A DNA stretch of 64,000 bases from Phytoseiulus persimilis (taxonomy: Eukaryota > Arthropoda > Arachnida > Mesostigmata > Phytoseiidae). Both the position numbers and the translations under genes were made by a program. The notes under the pieces are model-generated. The model ran no database searches, was not told the origin of the DNA, and saw only the letters and a program-made list of their open reading frames with translations. The stretch is taken from positions 44,822,745 to 44,886,744 of the forward strand of contig CM075102.1 in assembly GCA_037576195.1 (NCBI GenBank), written 5' to 3'. Positions 1 through 10,800 of this stretch are shown piece by piece; positions within the stretch are counted from its first letter, which is position 1, and each line of letters begins with the position of its first letter.

Positions 1-399
1 TGAAGCGGCGAATGAATGCGGTCGCTGACACCGTCGGGCTCGTTTGAATTTAGTTAAAATTCTCTCTTCGAACCAGTTTTTTTTTTCGAACTTTCTGCTC
101 CTTCCTCCAGCCTTCGTTAGGTTGAGAAATGCGGGAAACCAGAAATGATTCCACTGCAGCTCCCATGAACCATTGCGCACTGCAACCGCCAGGACGCTAG
201 GTAACCTACGGTACGAAGCGTGCCGTATGACGTCTTTTGCCGTGGCGGACTATCCGCAGTGCATCGAGGGAATCCGATGTTTATGGGTCAGAGCCTCAAT
301 ATCCTCGAGTGAGTCACGAGGAGTTTTTCAGCCTCAGAAGCAGCTCACATCGGGCGGCCGAGATGAAGGAAAACGCTGTTTCTTGAATACGAAATCACG
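1..399. other. Left-edge flank, no gene seen
   Basis: This is the sequence beyond the predicted 3' end of the LIM gene. It contains a short T run near 77-86 and no convincing coding frame, RNA or repeat. Confidence 0.5.
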
Positions 400-405
400 T
401 TTATT
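400..405 (-). promoter_or_regulatory. Polyadenylation signal of the LIM gene
   Basis: On the minus strand this reads AATAAA, about 270 bases downstream of the LIM protein stop codon. It would end the transcript near 375-390 and gives a 3'UTR of roughly 290 nt. It is the first perfect hexamer I noticed downstream of the stop. Confidence 0.6.
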
Positions 406-677
406 GGTATCCGACAACTTGTTGCAGGACGAACAGATGGCGATGATTCAGCTGTTCCGCTTCCAGTCAATGTCCTCGTCGAGCGAAGGGCAGACTAAGG
501 TCGCTAATAGCATCAAGATGGGGAGCTGTGGTGATGAGTATGTTTCGAAGATGATGTATACGACTCTGCTCGCTTGTCGCCCGCACGCTAATCCGCCCGC
601 ACGATCACTAGCCCGCTTGAAAGCACGCGGGCCTGCCTGCGTGAGCGCGGGCGCACGCGCGGGCTCCAGCGTTAGAC

Positions 678-998
678 TTAGTTGTAGGTGCCGTCCAAGG
701 GCTTGTTGGACATGGCCGTGTCCTTGTTGCCAAGGTGCTCGCCCTTGTCCATGGACAGGCAGCCGGCTCCACCACCGAAGCCGTAACCTTTGGGTCCGTA
801 TTTCCGGCCGTAGCACTGTTTGCAGAAGATGTCTCCTCCGTGCTCACCGACGTTGGTCGAGTCGAGCTTCTTGTTGCAGAGTCCGCACTTGAAGCAGGAC
901 TTGTGGAACTTATTGCCGGCGGCGAGCATTTCCTCAGCGGCGTACACGGATTTCCCGCATTTCGGGCATTTGGCCTGTTCCTGGGGCACGAAAGGCAT
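678..998 (-). CDS. Mlp60A: Muscle LIM protein, single LIM domain (Mlp60A/MLP1-like)
   Basis: This encodes a 106-residue cysteine- and glycine-rich (CRP/MLP family) protein with one LIM domain. Family members bind the actin/Z-disc scaffold and also enter the nucleus in differentiating muscle. All eight zinc ligands are visible in canonical spacing: C11, C14, H32, C35 for the first zinc, and C38, C41, C59, C62 for the second. The family-typical RKYGPK motif (residues 65-70) and the glycine-rich GYGFGGGAG (71-79) follow directly. The N-terminus MPFVP is typical of arthropod orthologues. I chose the start at 998 because the open frame upstream (to 1079) has no LIM-like sequence and a good splice acceptor lies just 5' of this ATG. 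The stop is TAA at 678-680. The length matches the short, one-LIM arthropod form rather than the two-LIM vertebrate CRPs or the multi-LIM Mlp84B. The coding region is intact in one exon. Family assignment is confident; the exact orthologue name is inferred. Confidence 0.96.
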   Translation of the reverse strand: MPFVPQEQAKCPKCGKSVYAAEEMLAAGNKFHKSCFKCGLCNKKLDSTNVGEHGGDIFCKQCYGRKYGPKGYGFGGGAGCLSMDKGEHLGNKDTAMSNKPLDGTYN

Positions 999-1030
999 CT
1001 TGCAACCGGTTTTGTGGAGTGTGGGCTCGC

Positions 1031-1050
1031 CTACAGGGAAGACAGCGGAC
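1031..1050 (-). other. Splice acceptor of a 5'UTR intron of the LIM gene
   Basis: The minus strand reads GCTGTCTTCCCTGTAG, a pyrimidine-rich tract ending in AG at 1032-1031. The exon would begin at 1030, leaving 32 nt of leader before the ATG at 998. A matching donor (GGTAAGAG on the minus strand) lies near 1240, predicting an intron of about 209 nt. The acceptor is visible; the donor pairing is inferred. Confidence 0.55.
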
Positions 1051-1108
1051 ACTAGTGCTTCAGTCTTTGCCACAGCCAAATAACGCCATCGAGAAGCCGG
1101 AAAGGATG

Positions 1109-1157
1109 GAGGAGGAGGAGGAGGAGGATGACGACAACGACGATGATGACGACGACC
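1109..1157. repeat. Acidic-codon-like low-complexity tract
   Basis: A GAG trinucleotide run is followed by an imperfect GAC/GAT run. On the plus strand it would read as poly-Glu then poly-Asp, and on the minus strand as poly-Ser. Because it lies in the predicted 5'UTR intron of the LIM gene, I read it as a simple repeat rather than a coding sequence. Confidence 0.7.
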
Positions 1158-1397
1158 ACGGTGAGAGTTCGCTGTTCAGCCTGGACCGTGGTCTGGCCAA
1201 ACTTAGAAGACGGCCAAACGAACGCCTTCTCACTCTTACCACCGGCGCTGTGGTGGCCGTCATTGGTGAGGCTGCTTGTAGTGGTGCTAGCTAGCGAGCT
1301 ACCTAGCTAGCAGGCAAGTCAGTCAGTCAACCGAGCGCTGGCTAGGCACATCGGCTCTTGGGGCAAGCGCGGCTCTACAGAGGCCAACAGAGAGCCT

Positions 1398-1443
1398 GTG
1401 GCAGCCTCCGCCACCGCCGCCGCCGCCACCACCACCACCGCCA
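1398..1443. repeat. CCG/CCA trinucleotide tract
   Basis: An imperfect (CCG)n/(CCA)n microsatellite lies just downstream (in gene sense) of the candidate TATA box, so it may be part of the LIM gene 5' leader. No coding role is apparent. Confidence 0.7.
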
Positions 1444-1515
1444 TAGCTACGGTAGTAGCAGCGGCCTGATATAGGCCGTCCTGGAAGCAGAAAGGCACTT
1501 TGCCGCCTCCTACAC

Positions 1516-1523
1516 TATATATA
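1516..1523 (-). promoter_or_regulatory. Candidate TATA box of the LIM gene
   Basis: TATATATA is palindromic and so reads on both strands. It lies about 520 bases 5' of the LIM gene start codon in gene orientation. A minus-strand start site would fall near 1485-1492, followed by a leader exon running to the candidate donor near 1240. No other gene in the vicinity would explain it, but a plus-strand promoter cannot be excluded. Confidence 0.4.
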
Positions 1524-4144
1524 CCGGCGCGCATTGCATTGAGGCAACGAACCAACCGACAGACAAACGGCCGGCCGGTTAGTAGGACTCAGAGAACCAC
1601 GGTCGGACGCGGCGAGAGAAGGACGGACATACCGATAACCGGTACGCGGGACGGACCGTCGGTCGCGATCGAGCGGGCATCCTGGGCCCAGCAACAGATT
1701 GAGGAACCCGGCGCTAAGAAGCGAAAGCAAGTTGAGGTCTTCTCCCCGCGGAGTCGCCGTCGAGTTTGAAAAATGGCCGAACTCGGATGACAGCAGCGTC
1801 CTACGTGCGTCGGGCTCGCTTTTCCGCTGCAACCGGTCCTCTACCCGCCGCTGGCTGTGCCGGCAGCGTTCGGCTTCACTTAGCGTCGTTTCGCTACGAT
1901 GTGATATTGCAGCTTTATGGTCGCATCTCGAGCATATGGTTCGAGGAAACGGACCAAAGGGGAACTTGGTGATGTTTTTGTATGGTTTCCGAGCAAGGAC
2001 ACACCAGATTCGGCCTTCTGGATGAGCAATCCATCAATCCGCTCGTCGGACGGGCTCTTGGCTCGCTGCTCATCGATCAGACGTCAATGTTGACATCCGG
2101 GGCTAGCTTCGTTCGCTGGGGAATCGAAGTCCTGCATGATCAGTGGAATGTCCTCATTCCTGACTCGAAAATCTAGGGAGAGGAATCGATGCCGATCGCT
2201 GCAGGAGCTTCCTCGCTGATGCCCTTCAGGTGCACGGAGAAGACTCTATTCATGAGGTTCATCCAACCTTTTCCCAGACAATACAAACATCGACTGTCCT
2301 ACCCAGCTGCTTTCCACTCGACTCCGAGACGCACTTCGAGTCGACGGTGGATTCCGGTCCGTGGTCGATATTAGCCGATGGTCTGTCCTTCCACTCGCTC
2401 GAGGCTGTTGTTCCAAGGAGCCCAATCTCGTTGTTGGGCAATGCCATGCGCGGCGTACGTCGCCAACACTGTCTGCATCAACGTTGCCCAGCTTTTGTTT
2501 CTCCAACGTCCAGTTTTCCCTCCCGAAAAAGCCCACTAAATATCAGCTCTCCTACAAAAGCTCTTGTTGGAGAGAACTGACCATTCCTCCTCAGTGTGCG
2601 CTTTCCGCAAGCGCACGCCTCCAGCTCTCCGGTAACAACTGTCTGGGCAGCGGTCTAAGAAAGTAGCTGCCCAACAATTATCGGGTTAAGTCCTTCTATA
2701 ACCAGGTTATCATCCGGATGATTGTCTGATAAGGTGGGCTGGCCGTCCCTGCACTCCGGGTACAAGCACCCGCATCGCTGAGTATGAGCGAGACTTGCGT
2801 CCTGTCGGATGGCCGGGAACGTGTATTTAAAGAAGCAATGCGGAGAAGGAAGTACGAAAAAACACAGCCCGGAGAGAGGGGAAATACCTCGCAACGCTTG
2901 ATTCGGCAAAGTAACGGCAGACAGGGCAAACTGATTGCAACCGCCGCCGATCCGATCCTGGGTTTTTGAGAGGAGCCAACCAACCAGCCAGCCGAGTGTT
3001 CGAACGAGGCAGCGCCTCGTTGCCGCCGTTGTTACTGTTGTGTGAGTGGCATTGTTTGCAAGCTTTGATGAACGAGCAAAGTTTCCTCCTCTGAGCTCTC
3101 CGGCACGAGGCTCTGGCACCGCGTATGCTTCATTCAGCAACTCCCGACTTCAGTTCCTCAAAACCTGATTTCTTCAAAACCAGCGTCTAGTGATGCCGCA
3201 TCGTGAGGGGCGGACGACCAGACAAGAGGAGGCAGACGTTCATTCAATGAAAAGTTTCACACAACGAACCCACTCTCAAGCACACCACACGGGTGAGGGC
3301 AGGCGGGCGAGCAAGCAGGCAGGCTATCTCGTCGTTTATCGACGTTCGTCTCGAAGGTTGACAGCGACGTTGGGTTTGATTTTGACGAATTCGTCGCGCA
3401 CACGCCCGAACCGACTCGTGCAGGTCCGGCCCGCAGATTCCCTGCTTCCGCCTGATTCGAACGGAAAATCGCGACAACGAGATTTGCATAAATCCTTCAC
3501 TCGGAATGGGCAATGTTCGACGAAATAACGGAATCAGATTTCACGATCCCCATGGAGAGGCATGAAGTATCGTCTCCCGTTTTCGCATCCAAGCTGACCC
3601 GTGGTAGGACGAGGTGCTCGAGCCGTGCTCTCTAATCCATGAAATCACGTCCTGATCCCACAAGGAAACGGAGTGCAATTCACCTCGGCGACGAAGGGAA
3701 ACCAAATCGTTTATTCGTGTTGTTTCGGTCCTCCGAGGCTAATAACGTTGTTCATTATTTTAAACTACTTCCCTTGAAGATCCCAATCGGGAGACATTAA
3801 ATACTGCGTTTTGATGCTGCCTGTTCGCCGCTCCCGGCCTTCAGCGCCGACAGCGGCGATTTCCCGGGCTTCCGAGCTGCTCTCCCTGTCTCAACGCCGC
3901 CTCTCTTCGTTGAGCCGACCCGTGAGGATCGAGGGATCCTCTTTGTCGTCGAGTCGTCCAGCTTCGCTGCAAGCAACATATTCGGACACGGCGTGCTCCT
4001 CTGCTCACCGCCAGGACCAATAACCACCACAAGATCCCCTCCCCGTGTGCATAGAGTAGCCTGAAACGGACAGCGAAGACTTCATCGAGCAGAGCGAATG
4101 GTTAAGGTCCAATCGACTATTCACCCGAGCCGTCTGAATGGGAA
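1524..4144. other. Non-coding stretch upstream of the LIM gene
   Basis: I saw no recognisable gene. A TATTTAAA-like box lies at about 2823-2830 on the plus strand with no plausible coding frame after it. A GCCAACCAACCAGCCAGCC-type patch lies at about 2977-2996. The 161-codon minus-strand frame at 2655-3140 has no domain and a composition typical of chance frames in GC-rich DNA. Confidence 0.5.
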
Positions 4145-4475
4145 TCAGGAATCCATTACTTTATGACAATTACAAGCGTGAGCCGGCATGGAGTATTTCG
4201 GCGTGCAGAATTGTTGCCATGACCCGGAGAGTGCTCCTTTGCCGCATTGACGGTTGCAATTTTGGGTGAGCTTTCTGCTGCACGCAGCTGGATACCACGA
4301 GAAAACTCCGCGAGTTTGAACCAGGTCCCTAAAGTCACCCATAATAAGGGTGATCGCCACTCAAAGTTCAGTGGATTCCGGAAAGACGTAGTACAGAGAA
4401 ACGAGCTGCTGTTTTATCCTGGAAGGCATAGGATGCCAAGAGGCGAATCGGAAAGAATAGACTCCGTCAGTCGGC
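4145..4475 (-). mobile_element. Decayed Ty3/Gypsy RNase H region
   Basis: In minus-strand order, one frame reads ESILSDSPLGILCLPG, resembling the segment where Gypsy pol has a Leu-rich helix, then SP.L.LP, just before the RNase H TDAS motif. About 60 codons later the sequence reads FSRGIQLRA, and ATVNAAKE follows in the same frame; a neighbouring frame over the same stretch reads CSRKLT. These resemble the FSRKLT...Y.TVEKE block of RNase H. Stops and at least one frameshift separate the pieces, so it is not functional. The order and spacing fit RNase H of the LTR-retrotransposon polyprotein. No LTR is visible. The call rests on motif spacing judged by eye. Confidence 0.4.
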
Positions 4476-6699
4476 AGTGCCGGTGGCGAAGAGGAATCCG
4501 CACAACAGGTTCAGAGCCGGGTCCCGCCCATAGTTATGAGCCTTGGGGCGACGGCTTGGAACGCCTTCTTCGGAACGAGCTCCGCATGTTGAATCCTGAT
4601 ATTGCCGGCAGCCAGCGTCGATGCGATTCCATGGAGCATCGAATGCAAAACCAGTTCTCTCACATTCAGTCTTCAAACCCTTACTGCTCACACAAGTCCA
4701 CCCCGGGAGAACTACACCGTAAGAGAGCAGTTTAACATCCTATCCAGAAGTATTCCATCGAAGAACTTCGACAGAACTGCTCGCTGTGACCTCGCTAGAA
4801 ATTATTCGAATGTTGACGTCGGCTGCACTCAGTATGATTCCGGCACTGAAAACGCTTTTGACCGTCTTTTCGGCCGTCACACACCGGGAAGCACGTATGT
4901 TGAACATAGAGGGCTGGAATCGACGGAGCGCGATTTCCTAGCGCTTTCACCCGTGCTTGGACCTTCACAATCGGAATGTATCGAATTCAAACGTCCATCT
5001 GTTTGTCTGTCTGCGCGTGATTTCCGCCGACGCCGAGCATCCGACACAGACGAGCCCTCCCGCATCGTTTACTACAGGTCACCGAGTCGGACATGGAGTG
5101 TGTCTCCGAGGGGGCCTGAGACCAGACTGATTGGATTGACTGATCTGACCGCATCGGATCATGATCATTTCAGGTCGATCGAGCGGACGGTCTGGTCATC
5201 CGATGGTCCGAAGGACCGGATTCCACTGCTCGTGGAATATATGAGAATTTTTGGCGCTGAGAACGAGAAGCAAGGACCGAGTCCCGACAGGGATTGAACT
5301 CGACATTGAACATGCAAGACGCGCAGTGCCTAGCTAGCTCTCACGGCTCTACTGCTGACATGGGTTTTTGAATCACTTCGCAGCTTCCTGGTTCGATGAC
5401 GTAGAGCTCACGAACGTGACGCAGCGACTGGTTGGAGCGTCAGCAGAGGACAGAGGAGACGGACCCAGCGCTTGGTTGGAGTGGATGGTCCTACATATAC
5501 TAGGTGGTAAAGGATCTCGAGCCTTCGAGTAAACGGCAGATTGGGGGGAACCGGCGAATCGTCCTGAAACATGAAACGGACGATGAATTGCCGCCTGATG
5601 GTTGGAGAATGCTGAGAATCCAAGACTTCTCGAATCACGAATCAGATTCATCTTGGTAAGTGACTCCACACCTTCCATCAAACCCTCAAGGAAGGCCCAA
5701 CGGGACACGAAAAGCTACACGCATTAGAGAGAATTACGAATCGACCGCGCTGACCGACGTGCTGCACTGACAAAATTATCTCAGTGAGCAGCTGCCGTGC
5801 GTAAACTGCATCATCGCCGTCGAGTTTGTTTTCTCTGATTCTTCCATTCTGAGCTGTCGTAAAAAGTTGCTCCGATGGACGCTGGTCTGCCCTTTACCCT
5901 TCGCTCAGTTCGCTGGCTCGACCACCGGTTCCTGGTTGACGGGTACAGCCGGAGATTGGAGGTAAGAAAAAAGTGGGTTCAAAGAGAAGAGAGGGACCAA
6001 AACGGACGATCGGAGAGAGGGGTGCCCGAGGAGCTGGCGAAGCCGAATACTAAACTCGCCGCTGCCGCCAAGGCGCCGAGCAGGCCGCTGCTGGTGTTAC
6101 AACTACTGTTTGCGTCCACACTAAAAACCTCCGCCAAAACAGCGCCTCGCCGCCCCGCGATCCCGCTGCTAGACCTACCTTCAGCCGTTTGACTTTTTGT
6201 CCGCCGGGGTGTAAGTTTCCTTGTCGTAGACCTGCCAAGTAACTTCTGAACGCGGCCTCCAGCAGGGTTGAGCTCGCCGTTGGACGCGAGCCAAACCGGG
6301 ACGCCGCTCCGGGAGCTGGTAATGAATTCGCCAGCTTTTTGCAACAACAGCAAGTCAAGCCGGTGAGCATGCAGCCACCTTACTGCGAGTCGAGAGGGAG
6401 GCTACGTGCTTAGTTTCACTTTCACTCGAGAGTTGGCTCGTCTTAATTTTTTCCTTAGAACCCCATCGCAACACTGTTTGGCTTGAACCGTTGCTTCAGA
6501 TCGCTTTTCCGGAGCCGGAATGCGTTTCCTCATGGGCTCCGTGGGTCACTTAAGTTTGATACTTCCTTGACATAGAGATGTCGTCGCCGAACTCGCGTCC
6601 TCGATTGGAGCTCAACGAGCTCTCGTGTTCCCCTCTCCACCCTTTGAACATCCTTCTGTTAGGACCGTTTTTGAGGGATGCGGACCTTCAACAGAGGCC
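4476..6699. other. Unassigned stretch, possible further Gypsy remnants
   Basis: A 231-codon plus-strand frame (4602-5297) is the second longest in the window, but I recognise no domain in it and its composition looks random. Minus-strand sequence at 5400-5650 could hold the start of an RT matching the RNase H below it, but the resemblance is weak. 5980-6200 is GC-rich with Ala/Pro-like codons and no domain. Confidence 0.35.
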
Positions 6700-7850
6700 T
6701 GGAATCCACGGTTTCTCTCCCTCGGGGATGATGATCCGGTTCATACGCGACACGGATAGCAGCTGTGTGAGCGAATTCTACGGAGTGAAGGGCGGCTTCG
6801 TTGCCTCTTTCGTGACTCGATTCCCCTCCTGCGACGGTCGCAATTCCCAAGCTCACTCCGTATATGAACGGCTTTCGTTGTCATCGAGGGCCTCCTCTAC
6901 CCTTACACATACGTCGAGATGGACTCTGGCGCGGAGAGTGCTGGTTTCAATAAAATTTACTCCGGCCGCAAACCGTTTCAGTGGCGATCTTGCAAGTGCT
7001 CCACAGGGAGGGGACGAGTACTTTCGTATTTTTAAGACATCCTCTGCTCGGCCGCTCGCCCGGAGGCTGGCAAGCCGAAAGGATTTAGGGCCTGATTTTT
7101 TCCTGTGAAACCCATTGCTTCCATTCCGAAGATTGTCTGGCTGCTTCGCTCCCTCAATCGCTCTTCCAGGCAGCACAATTATCCAATAATCCGAGGCGAA
7201 GGAGAAGGACAACAGAAAACTTTCACATTTCGAGACAAGCGTGGACGGAAAGTGAAAACCTCGGGAGGAGGTTCGGTTTCTCTAGAACATTCGGTGCGGA
7301 TGATAAGAGTTTCTATCATTGGACTGATAATTTCACGACGCCGATTCCAAAGCCGCGGGAACTATGTGGAGCCCTCTCCTGGCCTTCGTCCAAGGAGCGA
7401 TCCTCGGAAATAGTTTTCCGCACTTGGAAAACATCAGCCATCGACGAACTGAGCTGCGGTCGATAGGGGGCCTCGGGGAAAAGTGGGCGATCGGCTCCAC
7501 AGCTCGGCGCGGAACGGATGACATTCACGATATTTCGAGAACGACTTCGGGGCCGAACGGGATTCCCGCGCTGAGCAAAGGGCGCTCGGACCTTTGGTCG
7601 AGCTCATGGGAACTTCGCGAAATGGACTGCGAGTTCGGAAACAGATTTTGGGGTCCTTTTCGGCAGTCATGCCCGAGCCCAGCCTGCTTCATCTGAGGGT
7701 GAAGCACGAGGAAGGACTCGAAACCTTCGACGGTGATTCTCTGAGAACGGTCTGTCCTGCGAACAACTCCGCAGTCTCGAACTGCGATCGATTCGGAATT
7801 GGAGAATCACAAACGATCTTCGCGATTTCGACGAGGTCGATCGGTTGATG
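6700..7850 (+). mobile_element. Decayed Ty3/Gypsy integrase (core and C-terminal part)
   Basis: Within a plus-strand frame (6578-7108) the peptide DSSCVSEFYGVKGGF, then VTRFPSCDGRN, then HSVYERL follows the order of the Gypsy integrase core: a helix before W(V/I)xRFG, the DRGxQF acidic motif (here DGRN), then the next helix. About 800 bases on, LLHLRVKHEEGLETFDG matches the C-terminal HVFxRxDxVRxxLxxPYDGP motif. QTIFAISTRSIG then sits where ETVSIDRLKP usually ends the domain. The spacing of core to C-terminal motif (about 0.9 kb) is near the expected size. Frames change between the two ends and stops intervene, so this is a dead copy. Two ordered motifs on the same strand make this one of the better remnants. 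Confidence 0.55.
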
Positions 7851-10800
7851 AACAATACCAAACTCGGTTACTCGCAGGGAGAAACAATCGATCGCTCGAA
7901 CGAGAACTCATGAAGAGACCGTTGGGGACGGCAGTTCACCATATGCGCAGGTCTCAGTCCACGCAATTACTTGGAATGGTCGCGACTATCCGCGGACAAC
8001 GAGGCGTCATCGACAAACCCCAGTTCGCGAGCCCGCAGCCTCATGTCTGAGATATCTATCGGCGAATCCGATTTCCTGCCGCGAATTCTCCCCTAGACTC
8101 GTCCGGCCTCCCGCCATCCGAAGGAAGCGCGGCCTGAAGATGTTGGGTCTGAGCTGGACCCAATAAACACCTGACTCACCCTGGGCGTGGCCGTAACCTT
8201 TACATCTCTAGTGAAACATCCCACCATAGATGCCCAGCAGTTTTGAGAGATCGGCTCGGAGGAGTCGACTAGGCAAAAACGTTTCGCCTCAAGTGTAGAT
8301 CGAGAGCGCGCGAGTCGCTCGCCGATGAGCTTTCACTGTTTTCAACGTTTCCGAACGATTCGCAACCTGCCGTGCTCGACGGAGAGGGAAACGGTTGAGA
8401 CAAAGGGCACAGAGCAGATACTTCAAAGGTTCTGCTCTCCCCGGCTTCCGGGCCTGACGATCGGTTAGTCAACGACCGCGAAGGCCGACGGGAGAGTCGT
8501 ACAATTTCAAACTCGGGGTAAAAAGCATACGACGATGCACAGCATAAATCAGAATGTCTTGCACAGCATGAGCCTACGTCAACTTCCCGGTTTCCGAGCA
8601 ACGCACTTCACGTGGCGGATTCTGCATGCACAGCCGATATCCCGTTTTCGAGTCCAGAGTCCACCCAGCTCGACCCTGGCCGAGTCAGCGAGCGGTCCTC
8701 TCAGGCTGCTACTTCTCAGAGGCAAAATTTCAATCGTTGATCGATTCCTGGAATGCGACCACGGTCAGAGGAACGCTGTAATTAATCTCTCGGAGTGCGG
8801 TCTTCTGCTGAACGAGACCTCTAGCTCCGCACTTGTATCTTGCTCCTGATCTCCTGACCTCGAGAATGTTTCCTGCTCCTCGTCGATCGGGAAGCTCCAT
8901 CGCCGCTGACGATCATTCATCCACTTATCAATTGGACCCCAATGGAGAGAAACCATTGTTGAACTTCCGTTGTTGTCGGCAGGAAGCGAATGGAGGCCAC
9001 TTGCAGAAGTCGAGTCGTTTTCGACATTGCTCAATGATCCTCAAAACTTCGGCGGAGTCTAATTTTCCTCTCATTGTGCCAAGGGTGCTCCTCGGACTGA
9101 ATATTTTACTCGAGCTGTATTTGTTCCCTGGAACTCCGCCACGAAGGCCACCGCTCCATCACGATGGCAAGTTTTTTTCAAGTTCGAAACTCGCTCCGGA
9201 GAGTCAGCGATGAGTGGAGAAAAGTTCCACGCCATCTCTGTATGGATGAATTCCACCTTCCTCCTCCGCAGCGTTATTCCACTTCGTAGCTTACTGCCTC
9301 GCTGGATCGGGATAAAGGGGGACGAGATTTCACGGAGGCTCGTGGCGTGTTGGAGAAGTGGGCTGGGACTGCATGAGTCCGAGAAGTTTGAGAAGCTCAG
9401 GTCTGGTGCTTGCTCGGAACTCCAATCTCCAGATACTTCTCTCGTTATTCTTCCCCCCTCCAACCATCTACAACGGAAGAGGGATGGGTGGGAGCTGGGC
9501 AACGCGCTGTCTGTTTGGGTGTCAGTGTTGTTGGGACTGGCAACAGAGACAAAAACGCCCCTTCGTCACCCAAATCATTAGGCGAGGTTTCGAAGTGAAG
9601 GAAATCCCTCGGGGAGATGCGAGCGGTTCTCTGATGTTCCTCTACACGCACGAGGCCTCGAGCTTCATCATTCCGAAACGATGCGAAAACATGTTTTGTG
9701 ATAATCCGCGCCCGAATCCCAACGGCTCCGGAAACTGACCGAGGAACGGAGCGCTTTCCGAGCTAGAATTCACGAAATAACCGCGGTTACCTGAGCGGAG
9801 ACAGAGACAATCGCATCGGGGCAGGGCCGATGCGAGGACTTCATTGAAAATGAGCTCGGTTCGAGATGTCACTAGGAGGGCGTAAGCACTCTTCAATGTC
9901 TCAGCGGGTCGTCACAGCGGAGGGCTTCGACCCGAATTCCGAGTTGCGCCTAAAGCTCAGGTCGGTTGGAAAAAATGGATTCCCTCTCTGAGAAACTCGT
10001 ACCCGCGCTCGCCGTGCGGCTGACGACGGCAGCACGGAAGCGGGGTGGAGAGACAACGACAAAAATTCGAGGAATTCATGCAGTGAAACATTTGGAAACT
10101 TCGTAGGCGAGATGCAAACACTACGACGGCGGGAGCCGACGCATGCGGTACGGTGCATTCGCGTTTCGGGAGGAACCATTACGCAAAGAGATGAGTACTC
10201 GACCCGCGGGCCGATGGGGACATCAATAGAAACAAATGGAGTCTGAGACTAAGACGGAAAAAGAACAGCTCGGGAGGAACTCCTCCGGCCGTGGGCGGTG
10301 ACAGATTGCATGAGCAGCGGGGTCGTCTCAGCCAAGACGAGCAACGCATCTTTTACCAACAGCCACCAGTACGGTGGCTGCCGCCCTAGCTACATACAGC
10401 ACGAGGGGAAACCAGCCCGGCATTATTATCACAGGGTTTTCTTTCCGCTCGATCCGGATTCTCGATTCTCTCTCGTTCTCAGGCAAACAACTCTGCGGGG
10501 GAGAGTACTGTATTATCGACGAGATTCGCGCGCCAAGAGGAGTTTCCTCCGTCGAGGTCTTTTTCATCCTGAAAACGCCATCCTGCTGGTTGTACATCGT
10601 GGGATTGAGCGTCCCCCATCAGACCGACATCTCGATCATTGCGGAAATGATTATTCAGCAGACGTCGAGTATTGGGGTATTCTCGCCGGGCCGAGTGGGG
10701 GACCGATACCGGGTTCTGTGTGGTCGGGAAGAGGGCACGGGAAGCGAGAGGGGAGCCGGGGTGGCTCCGCTTATGTGCTCCGTCCAATTAGCTGGCTGCT

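Noticed and set aside
678-1083. Frames overlapping the LIM gene on the plus strand (735-1055, 820-1083) and a second minus frame (448-816)
   Set aside because: They are shadows of the LIM coding sequence in other frames with no independent support.
2823-2830. TATTTAAA promoter on the plus strand
   Set aside because: No plausible coding frame or exon follows it within several hundred bases.
4602-5297. 231-codon plus-strand frame
   Set aside because: Long, but no domain, no coding-like composition bias and no promoter. A few frames of this size are expected by chance in 64 kb of balanced DNA.
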